Below are positions 16,933 to 25,903 of a DNA stretch of 64,000 bases, piece by piece. Location of the stretch: assembly GCF_006716565.1 (NCBI RefSeq), contig NZ_VFPG01000001.1:1674001-1738000 (forward strand), written 5' to 3'. A program made the translations under genes and the position numbers. This DNA is from Nocardia bhagyanarayanae. GTDB lineage: Bacteria; Actinomycetota; Actinomycetes; Mycobacteriales; Mycobacteriaceae. How positions within the stretch are numbered: the stretch's first letter is position 1; each line of letters starts with the position of its first letter. A model generated the notes under the pieces. The model was given only the letters and a program-made list of their open reading frames with translations, was not told the origin of the DNA and did no database searches.

Positions 16933-17738
16933 TCGATCTTGCCCCATATGAACTCGGTGATGGCGCTTCCCGCTCGATGTGCCTTGCCTTCGAACTTGGT
17001 GACGGGGCGGTCGAAGCCGATCGGAGCGGTCGCCCTGTTGTCCGCGCTGACACCGCCAGTGGCCTCGTTGAGGCCGATGAGCAGCGGTTCCGCGGCGCCG
17101 ACTTCGGCGATGTGTTCCGCGTAACCCGCGTGGTCGGTCGCGACATGCAACACACCGCCCGGTCGGAGCCGGTTGGCGATGAGTGCGAGGGTGGCGGGCT
17201 GCAGCAGGCGCCGCTTGTGATGTCTCGCCTTCGGCCACGGATCGGGGAAGAACACGCGGACGCCCGTCAGCGACTGCTCAGCAATCATGTGCTCGAGCAC
17301 GTCGACGGCGTCGCCGCGCAGCAGTCGGATGTTGTCGATGCCCTCGCGTTCGATGCGCTGCACCAGCTGGGCCAGACCCGGCTGGTAGACCTCGATCCCG
17401 ATCAGGTTCAGGTGCGGCTCGGCCTGCGCCATCTCGGCCGTGGCAGTCCCTGTGCCACAGCCGATCTCGATGACGAGCGGGGCCTCGCGCCCGAACCAGG
17501 CGGCGGCGTCCAGCGGCGCGTCGGAGACCTCGCGGCCGATCTTCGGCCACATGCGATCCCAGGCGCCCTGCTGGTTCGGGGTCAGCGCGCCCCGGCGCGA
17601 GCGGAAGCTCGTCACCCGGGGGTACAGGCGGGAGCCGGTCGGCGATCGTCTGCCTGCTTCGAGCGGGGCCGACGCTGTGGACGGCCTGCCCGGAACCGAC
17701 TCGACAGTGTGGTTGGCGGCGTCGTTCACGGCGTCCAT
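16929..17738 (-). CDS. trmB: tRNA (guanine-N7-)-methyltransferase
   Basis: About 269 residues from ATG 17738; an upstream in-frame ATG at 17762 would add eight residues. The SAM-binding motif is LVIEIGCGTGTATAEMA. The TrmB signature is VFFPDPWPKARHHKRRLLQP, followed by ADRL-type sequence and LHVATDHAGYAEHI. It methylates G46 in the tRNA variable loop. The N-terminal 60 residues are a poorly conserved basic/proline-rich extension common in actinobacterial TrmB. It lies downstream of the lipase gene (59-nt gap) and overlaps the small ORF that leads to the NYN and mmpL3 genes. Confidence 0.93.
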   Translation of the reverse strand: MDAVNDAANHTVESVPGRPSTASAPLEAGRRSPTGSRLYPRVTSFRSRRGALTPNQQGAWDRMWPKIGREVSDAPLDAAAWFGREAPLVIEIGCGTGTATAEMAQAEPHLNLIGIEVYQPGLAQLVQRIEREGIDNIRLLRGDAVDVLEHMIAEQSLTGVRVFFPDPWPKARHHKRRLLQPATLALIANRLRPGGVLHVATDHAGYAEHIAEVGAAEPLLIGLNEATGGVSADNRATAPIGFDRPVTKFEGKAHRAGSAITEFIWGKIE

Positions 17739-17797
17739 TGTCCAGCATCCGGCGAACAGCACGGCAATCGAACCCCGGCCGCGCGGTCATCGCGAGG

Positions 17798-19180
17798 TCA
17801 GGCCGCGACTTCGGCGACGATCCTCGGTGCCGTCGGGGTCTCCTGCCGCAGCGGCCGCCCGAGCACGACCTTCACTGTGGTGCTCGCCATTTCCAGCAGT
17901 CCGCGCAGGCCGGTCGGGGAGGCGAGCACCGACCACACGGTGGTGTCGGAATCGCCCGTCGGCGGCTCGCCCGCCAGCCGGTCCGCGAGCCAGGCCAGGC
18001 TGATCGGGGTGGCCATCGGCAGCAGCGAGAAGTGCTCGCTGAGCCGGTCGCGCACGTAGGTGACCGACGCGCCGCCCTTCCGGTAGCGGGCGACCTGGCC
18101 GTCCACGCCGTCCATGTGGATGACCTGGTCGTGCACGGGTTGCAGCACGAGCAGCGGGCAGGTGGGGGTGGAGTTGCCGAGGCGCAGGTCGTCGAACATG
18201 TCGCGGAACGCGGGCGCGGCGAGGACCTCCGCGAGCGGGCGCCGCAGGAAGTCGTCCATCTTCTTGCCCGCGAGCGCGAGGATCGCGCCGAGCGGCGTCG
18301 AGGTCTCGGCCGTGGCGACGAAACGGTGCCCTTCGTCGGTGAGTTCCTCGTCGATCACCGCGCCGAGGGCCGGATAGAGCCTGCGCAGCGCGGCGATGAC
18401 GATCGCGGGCAGACCCGCGTAGTGGCCGCCGTTGAGCCGGGCGAACACCTGCTCGGGATCGCCGACCGGCGCGCCGAGCACCGCGCCCGCGATGTTCAGC
18501 TCCGGCGCGTAGGTCGGCGCCATCTCCACCACCCAGGAGCTGGCCATGCCACCGCCGGAGTAGCCCCATACGCCGATCGGGGTGTCGACGTGCAGGCCGA
18601 GCGGTGCGAAGTTCAGCGCCGCGCGCAGGCCGTCGAGCACGCGATAACCGGGTTCGCGCGGCGCGCCGAAGTTGCCGTGCGGTCCCTCGTGGTCGGCGAT
18701 CGAGACCGCCCAGCCGCGGCGCAGCGCGTTGGCGACCAGCAGCCACTCCACCTGGGTGACCGCGCCGATCGCCCGGGAACCGCGGCGCAACGCGTAGGAC
18801 GGCGAACACTTCTCGGTGACCGCGTCCATGGCGGTCTGAAAGGCGAGCAGCGGACGGTCTTCGGACGGGTCGGCGCCGTCGGGCAGCAGCACGGTGGTCA
18901 CCGCCACCTCGGGCGCACCATGCAGGTCGTTGCTGCGGTAGAGCAACTGCCATGCCGAAACCTGTTGCGGCACAAGGCCGAAGAGTGCGAGATCGATGGC
19001 GCGGCTACGCAGGATGGTCCCTGGCGGCCGGGAGGCGAATCCGCGCGGGGCCCGGTAGAACGGATCGGCGCTGGGTAGTAGCGGCCTGTCGCCGGGCGGC
19101 AGCGCCTGCGCGCCGCGCACCGGCCGGTGGCCGACGGCCCCCGGTTCGCTGTCGACAACACCGATGGCGTCGACGGTCAT
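17798..19180 (-). CDS. Secretory-lipase-family (LIP) triacylglycerol lipase/esterase
   Basis: 460 residues from ATG 19180, chosen because GAGGAGG lies 5 nt upstream; a longer frame to 19315 is rejected. The nucleophile elbow is GVWGYSGGGMASSWVVEMAP (GxSxG). The late acid and histidine are likely in LVLQPVHDQVIHMDGVDGQV and DRLSEHFSLLP. This matches the LIP family (PF03583) of secreted actinomycete and fungal lipases, although no classical signal peptide is visible from this start (MTVDAIGVVDSEPGAVGHRP). It may hydrolyse lipid or wax esters. It heads the minus-strand run that continues into trmB. Confidence 0.85.
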   Translation of the reverse strand: MTVDAIGVVDSEPGAVGHRPVRGAQALPPGDRPLLPSADPFYRAPRGFASRPPGTILRSRAIDLALFGLVPQQVSAWQLLYRSNDLHGAPEVAVTTVLLPDGADPSEDRPLLAFQTAMDAVTEKCSPSYALRRGSRAIGAVTQVEWLLVANALRRGWAVSIADHEGPHGNFGAPREPGYRVLDGLRAALNFAPLGLHVDTPIGVWGYSGGGMASSWVVEMAPTYAPELNIAGAVLGAPVGDPEQVFARLNGGHYAGLPAIVIAALRRLYPALGAVIDEELTDEGHRFVATAETSTPLGAILALAGKKMDDFLRRPLAEVLAAPAFRDMFDDLRLGNSTPTCPLLVLQPVHDQVIHMDGVDGQVARYRKGGASVTYVRDRLSEHFSLLPMATPISLAWLADRLAGEPPTGDSDTTVWSVLASPTGLRGLLEMASTTVKVVLGRPLRQETPTAPRIVAEVAA

Positions 19181-19315
19181 CGCAACCTCCTCGACGGGCC
19201 GTCGCGCCCGCACGAAAAGCGAAGCTGCGCACCGACAATGGTGCCGACCACCAGTGCAGAGTAAGTGACGCCCGGCATCTCTGTGAACCCTGGTAACAGG
19301 GGTCGACGGCGGCAC

Positions 19316-19321
19316 TAGACT
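19316..19321 (+). promoter_or_regulatory. -10 box (TAGACT) for the SDR gene
   Basis: TAGACT is followed by 6 nt and then ATG 19328, giving a leaderless start. Confidence 0.5.
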
Positions 19322-19327
19322 GCCGTC

Positions 19328-20110
19328 ATGAGTTCACCGACCGTGTTCATCACCGGTGCGGCGGCCGGTATCGGCCGGGCGACGGCACTGCTTTTCGCTG
19401 GGCACGGGTACCACATCGGCGCCTATGACATCGACGAGGTCGGCCTCACCCGGCTCGCCGCGGACATCAACGCCGCAGGTGGCAAGGTGCGCACGGGGGT
19501 GCTGGATGTGACGAACAACACGCACTGGGCCGAGCGGCTCGCCGAGTTCGACGAGGCGACGGGCAGGCTGGACATCCTGATCAACAACGCGGGCATCCTG
19601 CGCGCGGGCCGTTTCGAATCCATCGACCTCGTGACCCACCAGGCGATCATGGACGTGAACCTGGGCGGCGTGCTGGCGGGCATGCACCACGCCTTCCCCT
19701 ACCTGCGCGACACCAGGGGCGCCCAGGTGGTGAACCTCTGCTCGGCCTCGGCGATCTACGGTCAGCCCGAACTCGCCAGCTACGGCGCGACCAAGTCGGC
19801 GGTCAAAAGCCTGACGGAGGCCTTGGATCTCGAATGGTCGCGGCACGACATCCGGGTGATCGCGGTGTGGCCGCTGTTCGTGGCGACGGCGATGGTCGAC
19901 GGCATGAGCACCGGGACGACCAAATCGCTCGGCGTGCGGCTGACCGCCGACGATGTGGCCGACGGCATCTGGGAGGCGACGAGCAAACGTCCGCGGCTGC
20001 CCAAGGTGCACTACGAGATCGGTACCCAGGCCAAGCTGCTCGCCGCCGCCGCGAAGTACGCCCCGAGCTGGGCGGTTCGCGGGGTCAACAAATACTTCGC
20101 GGGCGCCTGA
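19328..20110 (+). CDS. Short-chain dehydrogenase/reductase (SDR)
   Basis: 260 residues. Classical SDR motifs are present: nucleotide-binding FITGAAAGIGRATALLFAG (TGxxxGxG), the NNAG motif in LDILINNAGILRAG, catalytic Ser in VNLCSASAIYGQPELASYGA, and the YxxxK pair in YGATKSAVKSL. An Asp at the end of the second strand (GAYDIDE) favours NAD over NADP. The substrate is unknown. The gene is a single unit, divergent from the lipase gene, whose start is about 150 nt away. Confidence 0.9.
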   Translation: MSSPTVFITGAAAGIGRATALLFAGHGYHIGAYDIDEVGLTRLAADINAAGGKVRTGVLDVTNNTHWAERLAEFDEATGRLDILINNAGILRAGRFESIDLVTHQAIMDVNLGGVLAGMHHAFPYLRDTRGAQVVNLCSASAIYGQPELASYGATKSAVKSLTEALDLEWSRHDIRVIAVWPLFVATAMVDGMSTGTTKSLGVRLTADDVADGIWEATSKRPRLPKVHYEIGTQAKLLAAAAKYAPSWAVRGVNKYFAGA

Positions 20111-20136
20111 GCGGTCGGCGCCGCCGAGCGGCGCTG

Positions 20137-20167
20137 TGTCTGACAGAACCGCGTATGTCTGACAGAA
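20137..20167. promoter_or_regulatory. Two direct copies of TGTCTGACAGAA (putative operators)
   Basis: TGTCTGACAGAA occurs at 20137-20148 and 20156-20167, 19 bp apart. Each contains the short inverted repeat TGTC-T-GACA. They lie 28-58 nt upstream of ATG 20195. The pair looks like a tandem operator for a dimeric repressor controlling the following two-gene operon. Confidence 0.45.
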
Positions 20168-20194
20168 TTGCGCGTCGACAAGGGGGTGTGAGCT

Positions 20195-21334
20195 ATGCCG
20201 ACGGCCACCGAATTCAACGGGCAGATGCGTGAACGGGGAGTGCCGACGCGCGAACAGGATCAGCTGGATCGGCTTCTCGTCGATCTGCAGTCGGTGGGTG
20301 GCCGGGCCGCCGCGATCGGTCAGCACGCCAACAGCGCCGTCAACCGCTGGCGCAGGCCACCGCGCATCCAGGTGACCGGGCGCGCGCACGCCGGCCGGAC
20401 CACGGTGCTGCAAGCGCTCGCGCTGATGTCGGCGGCGGAGACCGGTCCGGTGGACGAGCCGGGCGCGTCCGACCCGGTGCTCGACGCCGACATCGTCGTG
20501 TACGTGCTCGCGGGCGCGCCGCTGCCCGCCGACCGCAGGGTGCTGGCCGAGCTGCCGCCCGAGCGCACCGTGGTGGTGCTGAACAAGGCCGACGCGATCG
20601 GCTCGCGCTGGGGCGACGCGGTGGCCGCCGCCGAGCAGTACACCAGGGAGCTGGGCATTCTCACGCTACCGGTGGTCGCCGCGCTCGCGGTGCGCACCAG
20701 GGCGGGCGCCGTCACCGATGCCGACATGGCCACGTTGCGCAGGCTCGCGGCCGACGCGGACCCCGCGCTGACGCTCTCGCCGGACCTGTTCGTCTCGCCC
20801 ACCGCGGGCCCCGACGTCGCCGAACGCGAGCAGCTGCTGCACCGCTGGGAGCTCTACGGCGTCACCTGCGCGCTGAGCGCCCTGCGCCACGATCCCGAGC
20901 TGAGCCCGCACGCGATCCTGCAACTGCTGCACGCCGCCAGCGGCATCGACGCGCTGCACCGGCTGCTGCACCGCCGCTACGAACAGGTCTCCGCGTTGCG
21001 CGGCGGCGAGCTGCTCGACGAGCTGGCGCGGCTGGCCGCCCGCGCGGTGCCCGGCGAGGCGGGACCGGCGAGGGACATCCTCGAGGACTACCTCTACGGC
21101 GACGACGCGATGTGGCTGGCCTTGTGCGCAGGGCTGGCGAATCCCTCGGTCGCGCATCTCGCCGCGGGCTATCCGTCGCCCGCGCCCGCCGACGCCGACG
21201 ACGCGCTGAACCGGGCCGCCCGCTGGCGCGCCGTGGTCGCGAGCGACATGCCGCCGGTGGCGCGGCGCGCGGCACTGCGGGTGCACAACGGATACATCCG
21301 ACTATGGGAGCGAATGAGCAGTGCCGGACTCTGA
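20195..21334 (+). CDS. Degenerate dynamin/IniA-like P-loop protein (Rv0209-like)
   Basis: 379 residues from ATG 20195, with AAGGGGG 10-16 nt upstream. The P-loop position reads VTGRAHAGRTTVLQAL, with Arg where GTPases have the invariant Lys. The G4 motif is intact (VVVLNKADAIG) and a switch-like DADIVVYVLAG precedes it. The second half is helical and charged. This matches the dynamin-like/IniA-type pairs of mycolic actinomycetes. Whether it still hydrolyses GTP is doubtful given the Lys-to-Arg change. The next gene overlaps it by 14 nt, so the two products probably work together, perhaps at the membrane. Confidence 0.7.
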   Translation: MPTATEFNGQMRERGVPTREQDQLDRLLVDLQSVGGRAAAIGQHANSAVNRWRRPPRIQVTGRAHAGRTTVLQALALMSAAETGPVDEPGASDPVLDADIVVYVLAGAPLPADRRVLAELPPERTVVVLNKADAIGSRWGDAVAAAEQYTRELGILTLPVVAALAVRTRAGAVTDADMATLRRLAADADPALTLSPDLFVSPTAGPDVAEREQLLHRWELYGVTCALSALRHDPELSPHAILQLLHAASGIDALHRLLHRRYEQVSALRGGELLDELARLAARAVPGEAGPARDILEDYLYGDDAMWLALCAGLANPSVAHLAAGYPSPAPADADDALNRAARWRAVVASDMPPVARRAALRVHNGYIRLWERMSSAGL

Positions 21335-22865
21335 CCGACCGGATCCGGCGCCGCGGGAGCCCGCCGCGCCGGAACCGCTGTCGTCGGACGTGGAGGCGGT
21401 GATCGCGCGCTGGAACCCGCAGGGCATGGCGCTGCTGAAGGCGGTGCGCGGCGCGGGAACGGCTTCGACGGTCGCCCTGATCGGGCCCGACGACGCCAAC
21501 ACCACCCTCTTGCGCACCGAGCTGGCGCGTTTCGAACCCCGCATCGACCTCACCGATCCGATGACCGACGCGAACGCGGCCGTCGAATCCACCGCGCCCG
21601 CGGGCGGCGCGCCGTCGGGCGTCGCGCTGATCCTGCTCGACGCGGGCACCAGCATCGGCACCGACACCCTCGACGTGGTGCGGCGCCTGCGGTCCGACGG
21701 GACCCGGATCCTGCTCGTCATGAACGGCGTGCACGCCTACCAGGACTGGCGCACGGTGCGTTCGCACAATCTCGACCTGCTCACCGCGCAGGGCTTCGAC
21801 GATCTCGACATCCTCCCGGTCTCGGCGCGCCTCGCGGTCGCCGGACGCACCGGCGGCGACGCCGGACTGATCGACCGGTCCGGGCTGACCGCGTTGCACG
21901 CCGAACTGACCGCCGCCGCGGCGGGCGCGGCGGCGTCCGGCGGCGAGCGGCTGACCGCGGTGCGCGCCCGTGTCCTCACCGACACCAGGAAACGGGTGGT
22001 CGAGCAGGTCGCCGCGCTGCGCTCGGGCGCGGAACCGGCGCGCTGGCGCGAGGAGCGCGCCACGCTGCTCGCGGGGCGCGACGGCGGCCGCGCGACGGCC
22101 ATGTCGACGTTGCGCGGCCAGCTGCACCTGGCGCGGGTCGACCTGATGACCGAGGTCGGCGGACACGTCAGGGCGCTGCACACCGCCGCCCGCACCGAGC
22201 TGGACCGGCTGCGCCCCGCCGAACTCGGCGACTACCCCGACCGGCTGCAACAGTCCGTGACCGAGCTGACCGGCGCGGTGGACGCGAGCATCGAGCACCG
22301 GCTCGCCGAGCTCGCGCACCGGCTGGACGGCGCCGGCCGCGCGGACCGCACGCCGCCGCACCGCAGGCGCGACCCGGCGCCGCGGGTCGGCCCCGACCCG
22401 GAGCCGAGGCACCGGGGTGTCGAAGATCACCTCATGATCGCGCTGGGCGCTTCGGCGGGCGTCGGCCTCGGCAGGCTGCTCGTCGCCCCGCTGTCGCTGG
22501 TCCCGGCGTTGGATGTGGCGAGCATCCCGGTCACCTTGCTGCTCGGCGCGCTCGTCGCATGGTGGGTGGTGCGGGCGCGGCGGCAGGTCGCCGACCGCGC
22601 GCACGTCCGGCAGTGGGTCGCCGACGCGCTCGTCAACGTAAAAGCCCAGCTAGAGCAGCGGGTGGCGACCGCGCTGGTGGAAGCGGAGACGGAACTGGCC
22701 GATCGCGTGGTGCGCGCGAGCGCCGCGCGGATGGTGGAGACCGATCGTCGGGTGGCCGAACTCGAGGCGCGGATTCGGCGCGCCGCGGCCGAGCAGCCGG
22801 GCCAGCTGGCGGCATGTGAACGCGATATCGCCATCCTCGATCGGCACATCGTGCCTGTTGAATAG
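21321..22865 (+). CDS. Membrane-anchored partner of the P-loop protein (Rv0210-like)
   Basis: 514 residues from GTG 21321. The N-terminal domain keeps a GTPase-like outline (STVALIGPDDANTTLLRTEL at the P-loop position, again lacking the Lys; GTRILLVMNGVHAYQDWRTV at the G4 position) but no usable nucleotide motifs. Residues about 210-370 are helical and arginine-rich. Two membrane helices follow (MIALGASAGVGLGRLLVAPL and SIPVTLLLGALVAWWVV), then a C-terminal coiled coil with many Ala/Glu/Arg. The shape is that of dynamin-related membrane proteins. Its overlap with the preceding gene points to a paired complex. Function is unknown. Confidence 0.7.
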   Translation: MPDSDRPDPAPREPAAPEPLSSDVEAVIARWNPQGMALLKAVRGAGTASTVALIGPDDANTTLLRTELARFEPRIDLTDPMTDANAAVESTAPAGGAPSGVALILLDAGTSIGTDTLDVVRRLRSDGTRILLVMNGVHAYQDWRTVRSHNLDLLTAQGFDDLDILPVSARLAVAGRTGGDAGLIDRSGLTALHAELTAAAAGAAASGGERLTAVRARVLTDTRKRVVEQVAALRSGAEPARWREERATLLAGRDGGRATAMSTLRGQLHLARVDLMTEVGGHVRALHTAARTELDRLRPAELGDYPDRLQQSVTELTGAVDASIEHRLAELAHRLDGAGRADRTPPHRRRDPAPRVGPDPEPRHRGVEDHLMIALGASAGVGLGRLLVAPLSLVPALDVASIPVTLLLGALVAWWVVRARRQVADRAHVRQWVADALVNVKAQLEQRVATALVEAETELADRVVRASAARMVETDRRVAELEARIRRAAAEQPGQLAACERDIAILDRHIVPVE

Positions 22866-23108
22866 GCAACCGAATGGGTAGTTAGTTAGGAACCCGATTC
22901 CGTACCGATCGTCACATCGCGTTAACCTCTAAGCAGGAACCTGGGCGTCCGCTTCGTCCTCGTCCGCCGTCCAGCCGGGGCGCGCTTTCGACTGGTCGTA
23001 GCGGGTTGCCTTCCCGCCAACGGTGGCACTCGGTGTGTTCGCGCTGGTCATGGGCCTTGGGCCAGGCGGCGAAGCATCGAAACCGCCGCCCATCTCAGGA
23101 GAGTTTTC
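22866..23108. other. 243-nt leader region of pckG
   Basis: Contains TAACCT (22922-22927), a plausible -10 box, well upstream of the start, so the transcript would have a leader of about 175 nt. No recognised riboswitch or clear hairpin is visible. GGAGAGTTTTC directly precedes ATG 23109 as the ribosome site. Confidence 0.4.
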
Positions 23109-24941
23109 ATGACCTCAGCGACCATTCCTGGTCTTCGTGGATCCGACGGCCAGGCGCCGACCGAGCACAGCGAACTACTCGCCTGGGTACAAGAAGTCGC
23201 CGAACTCACTCAGCCGGACCGTGTGGTCTGGGCGGACGGTTCCGATGAGGAGTGGGATCGGCTGACCAACCAGCTCGTGGCCGCGGGCACCTTCAAGAAG
23301 CTGGACGAGAAGAAGAAGCCGAACTCCTTCCTCGCCCTCTCCGACCCGACGGACGTGGCCAGGGTCGAGTCCCGCACCTACATCTGTTCCAAGACCGAGG
23401 CCGACGCCGGCCCGACCAACAACTGGGTCGACCCGACCGAGATGCGCGCCACCATGACCGAGCTGTACCGCGGCTCGATGAAGGGCCGCACCATGTACGT
23501 GGTGCCGTTCTGCATGGGCCCGCTCGGTGCCGAGGACCCCAAGCTGGGCGTGGAGCTCACCGACTCCGAGTACGTCGTCGTCTCGATGCGCGTGATGACC
23601 CGCATGGGCACCGCCGCGCTGGAGAAGCTCGGCACCGACAAGCCGTTCGTGAAGGCGCTGCACTCCGTCGGCGCGCCGCTGGCCGAGGGCCAGGAAGACG
23701 TGCCGTGGCCGTGCAACGACACGAAGTACATCACCCACTTCCCCGAGGACCGCGAGATCTGGTCCTACGGCTCCGGCTACGGCGGCAACGCGCTGCTCGG
23801 CAAGAAGTGCTACTCGCTGCGCATCGCCTCGGCCATGGCGCACGACGAGGGCTGGCTGGCCGAGCACATGCTGATCCTCAAGCTGATCTCCCCGGAGAAC
23901 AAGGCCTACTACATCGCCGCGGCGTTCCCCAGCGCCTGCGGTAAGACCAACCTCGCGATGATCCAGCCGACCGTTCCCGGCTGGCGCGCGGAGACCCTCG
24001 GCGATGACATCGCCTGGATGCGTTTCGGCAAGGACGGCCGCCTGTACGCGGTCAACCCGGAGTTCGGCTTCTTCGGCGTCGCGCCCGGCACCAACCACCA
24101 GTCGAACCCGAACGCGATGGCGACCATCGAGGCGGGCAACACCGTCTACACCAACGTCGCGCTCACCGACCACAACGACGTCTGGTGGGAGGGTCTCGAG
24201 GGCGAGCCCGATCACCTGATCGACTGGAAGGGCAACGACTGGTACCTCCGCGAGACGGAGACGCTGGCCGCCCACCCGAACTCGCGCTACTGCACCCCGA
24301 TGTCGCAGTGCCCGATCCTGGCCCCCGAGTGGGACGACCCGCAGGGTGTGCCGATCTCGGCGATCCTGTTCGGCGGCCGCCGCAAGACCACCGTTCCGCT
24401 GGTCACCGAGTCCTTCGACTGGCAGCACGGCGTCTTCATGGGCGCGACGCTCTCCTCCGAGCAGACCGCCGCGGCCGAGGGCAAGGTCGGCACCGTGCGC
24501 CGCGACCCGATGGCCATGCTGCCGTTCATGGGCTACCACGTGGGCGACTACCTGGGCCACTGGATCAACGTCGGCAAGAACGCCGATGCGGCCAAGCTGC
24601 CGAAGATCTTCTACGTCAACTGGTTCCGTCGCGGCGCCGACGGCCGCTTCCTGTGGCCCGGCTTCGGTGAGAACTCCCGCGTGCTGGAGTGGATCATCGG
24701 CCGCATCGAGGGTTCCGCGCAGGCCGAGGAGACCCCCATCGGCCACGTGCCGACCGCGGCGCAGCTGGATCTGGAGGGCCTGGATGTGGATCCGGCCGAC
24801 GTCGACGAGGCGCTCGCGGTGAGCGCCGAGGAGTGGCGCAAGGAGATCCCGCTGATCGAGGAGTGGTTCGAGTTCGTCGGCGACAAGCTGCCTTCGGGCG
24901 TGCGCGACGAGTTCGAGGCGCTGAAGCAGCGCCTGGGCTGA
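23109..24941 (+). CDS. pckG: Phosphoenolpyruvate carboxykinase (GTP)
   Basis: 610 residues, the usual length of GTP-dependent PEPCK. The kinase-1/P-loop segment is [15 protein letters not shown] with the hyper-reactive Cys of GTP-type enzymes. Other expected segments are [37 protein letters not shown], and [20 protein letters not shown]. It converts oxaloacetate to phosphoenolpyruvate, the entry of gluconeogenesis when growing on lipids or acetate. The gene is monocistronic, with a strong hairpin directly downstream. Its equivalent in M. tuberculosis is Rv0211. Confidence 0.98.
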   Translation: MTSATIPGLRGSDGQAPTEHSELLAWVQEVAELTQPDRVVWADGSDEEWDRLTNQLVAAGTFKKLDEKKKPNSFLALSDPTDVARVESRTYICSKTEADAGPTNNWVDPTEMRATMTELYRGSMKGRTMYVVPFCMGPLGAEDPKLGVELTDSEYVVVSMRVMTRMGTAALEKLGTDKPFVKALHSVGAPLAEGQEDVPWPCNDTKYITHFPEDREIWSYGSGYGGNALLGKKCYSLRIASAMAHDEGWLAEHMLILKLISPENKAYYIAAAFPSACGKTNLAMIQPTVPGWRAETLGDDIAWMRFGKDGRLYAVNPEFGFFGVAPGTNHQSNPNAMATIEAGNTVYTNVALTDHNDVWWEGLEGEPDHLIDWKGNDWYLRETETLAAHPNSRYCTPMSQCPILAPEWDDPQGVPISAILFGGRRKTTVPLVTESFDWQHGVFMGATLSSEQTAAAEGKVGTVRRDPMAMLPFMGYHVGDYLGHWINVGKNADAAKLPKIFYVNWFRRGADGRFLWPGFGENSRVLEWIIGRIEGSAQAEETPIGHVPTAAQLDLEGLDVDPADVDEALAVSAEEWRKEIPLIEEWFEFVGDKLPSGVRDEFEALKQRLG

Positions 24942-24949
24942 TTCTCTTA

Positions 24950-24988
24950 CGCGATCGCCCGCACCGGCTTTCGGTGCGGGCGATCGCG
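24950..24988. terminator. Bidirectional hairpin terminator between pckG and the HD gene
   Basis: A 17-bp perfect stem (24950-24966 with 24972-24988) closes a 5-nt loop GCTTT. It starts 9 nt after the pckG stop and lies 38 nt from the stop of the converging HD-domain gene. No T-run is present. Confidence 0.85.
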
Positions 24989-25026
24989 TGTCAGTGGCCG
25001 TATGCGGCGTGCGGTGATCCGCGAAG

Positions 25027-25800
25027 CTACTCGGGGAAGGGCGCCAGCCGGATCAATGGCGCGAATTGGGCTGTGGAGAGCAGCCATCGGGCGCGGCCGT
25101 CGGGGACGGCGGCCGCTTCGGCGCGCAGGGCGGCGATCATGTGCCGCTTGAAGTCGTGGCGGGGGTGGCGCAGCAGCAGTTCGGCCACCCAGTCCGGCGC
25201 CAGGTCGGCCATGCGCAGGCCCAGCACGTCCACGCCCGCGCCCGCGGAGACGAAGCCGAGGTCGTCCGGCCGATCGGCGACGCCGATGGTCAGATGGGCG
25301 GCGATGGCTGCGCCGATGGTGTGCGCCTGTTCGGGTGTCGCACCGGCGCCTTCGGCGAACTCGACCGCGCGCTCCGCGCCCGTGACCGCGAAACACCTTC
25401 CCGGCGTTGGGTGTTCGAGATTCAGATCGTGCAGCAGGCACGAGACGTAGGCCAGTTCGTCGTCGTAGCGGACGCCGTCGAGTTCGGCGAGCGCGCGTCC
25501 GAAGAAGTAGCTCCGGTAGGAGTGTTCGAGGACGTGCGGCGTAAGGCGTTCGCGCGCTTCGTTTTCCGCGGCGCGTGCCAGCCGGGAGTCGGGGAGTCGC
25601 AGGTCGGTGAAATCGACGCGGCCCGCGCCGCGGCGGCCGATGGCGAGCCGGACCTGCCCGGCCACGATGCCCGGCAGCGCTGTGACCAGCTTGCCGGTGA
25701 GCTGTCTGCGCTGGCGGCCGGTCAGTGCGCCACCGGTTTCCGTGGCCCATGTCCAGTCCATGCCCGCGGGCGCTCGGTTGTCTTGTGCTGGCGCGACCAC
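25027..25800 (-). CDS. HD-domain protein (putative metal-dependent phosphohydrolase)
   Basis: About 257 residues from GTG 25800, preferred because GGAGG lies 6 nt upstream; ATG 25815 is an alternative, and the longer frame to 25941 crosses the divergent gene's start. HD-type metal ligands appear as HVLEHSYRSYFFGRALAELD, CLLHDLNLEHPTPG (the HD pair) and a later IAAHLTIG. These follow the H...HD...D order of PF01966. The substrate is unknown; members hydrolyse nucleotides or phospho-signals. It is divergent from the GlxA-type regulator. Confidence 0.8.
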   Translation of the reverse strand: MVAPAQDNRAPAGMDWTWATETGGALTGRQRRQLTGKLVTALPGIVAGQVRLAIGRRGAGRVDFTDLRLPDSRLARAAENEARERLTPHVLEHSYRSYFFGRALAELDGVRYDDELAYVSCLLHDLNLEHPTPGRCFAVTGAERAVEFAEGAGATPEQAHTIGAAIAAHLTIGVADRPDDLGFVSAGAGVDVLGLRMADLAPDWVAELLLRHPRHDFKRHMIAALRAEAAAVPDGRARWLLSTAQFAPLIRLAPFPE

Positions 25801-25903
25801 GCCGACCTCCTCCATCTCGGTGGTTCTCAGTGAACCGGTCACCCGCGGCTCGGGCCAGTGGCGTGAATGACAGCAATGCTCCGATTCATGCCAAACTGAG
25901 GGC

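Noticed and set aside
22272..23597. Several other long antisense frames (for example 2272-3597, 8601-10325, 13566-15995, 34060-36378, 41490-44147)
   Set aside because: All lie opposite genes with recognised domains and have the Arg/Gly/His-rich composition of GC-rich shadow frames.
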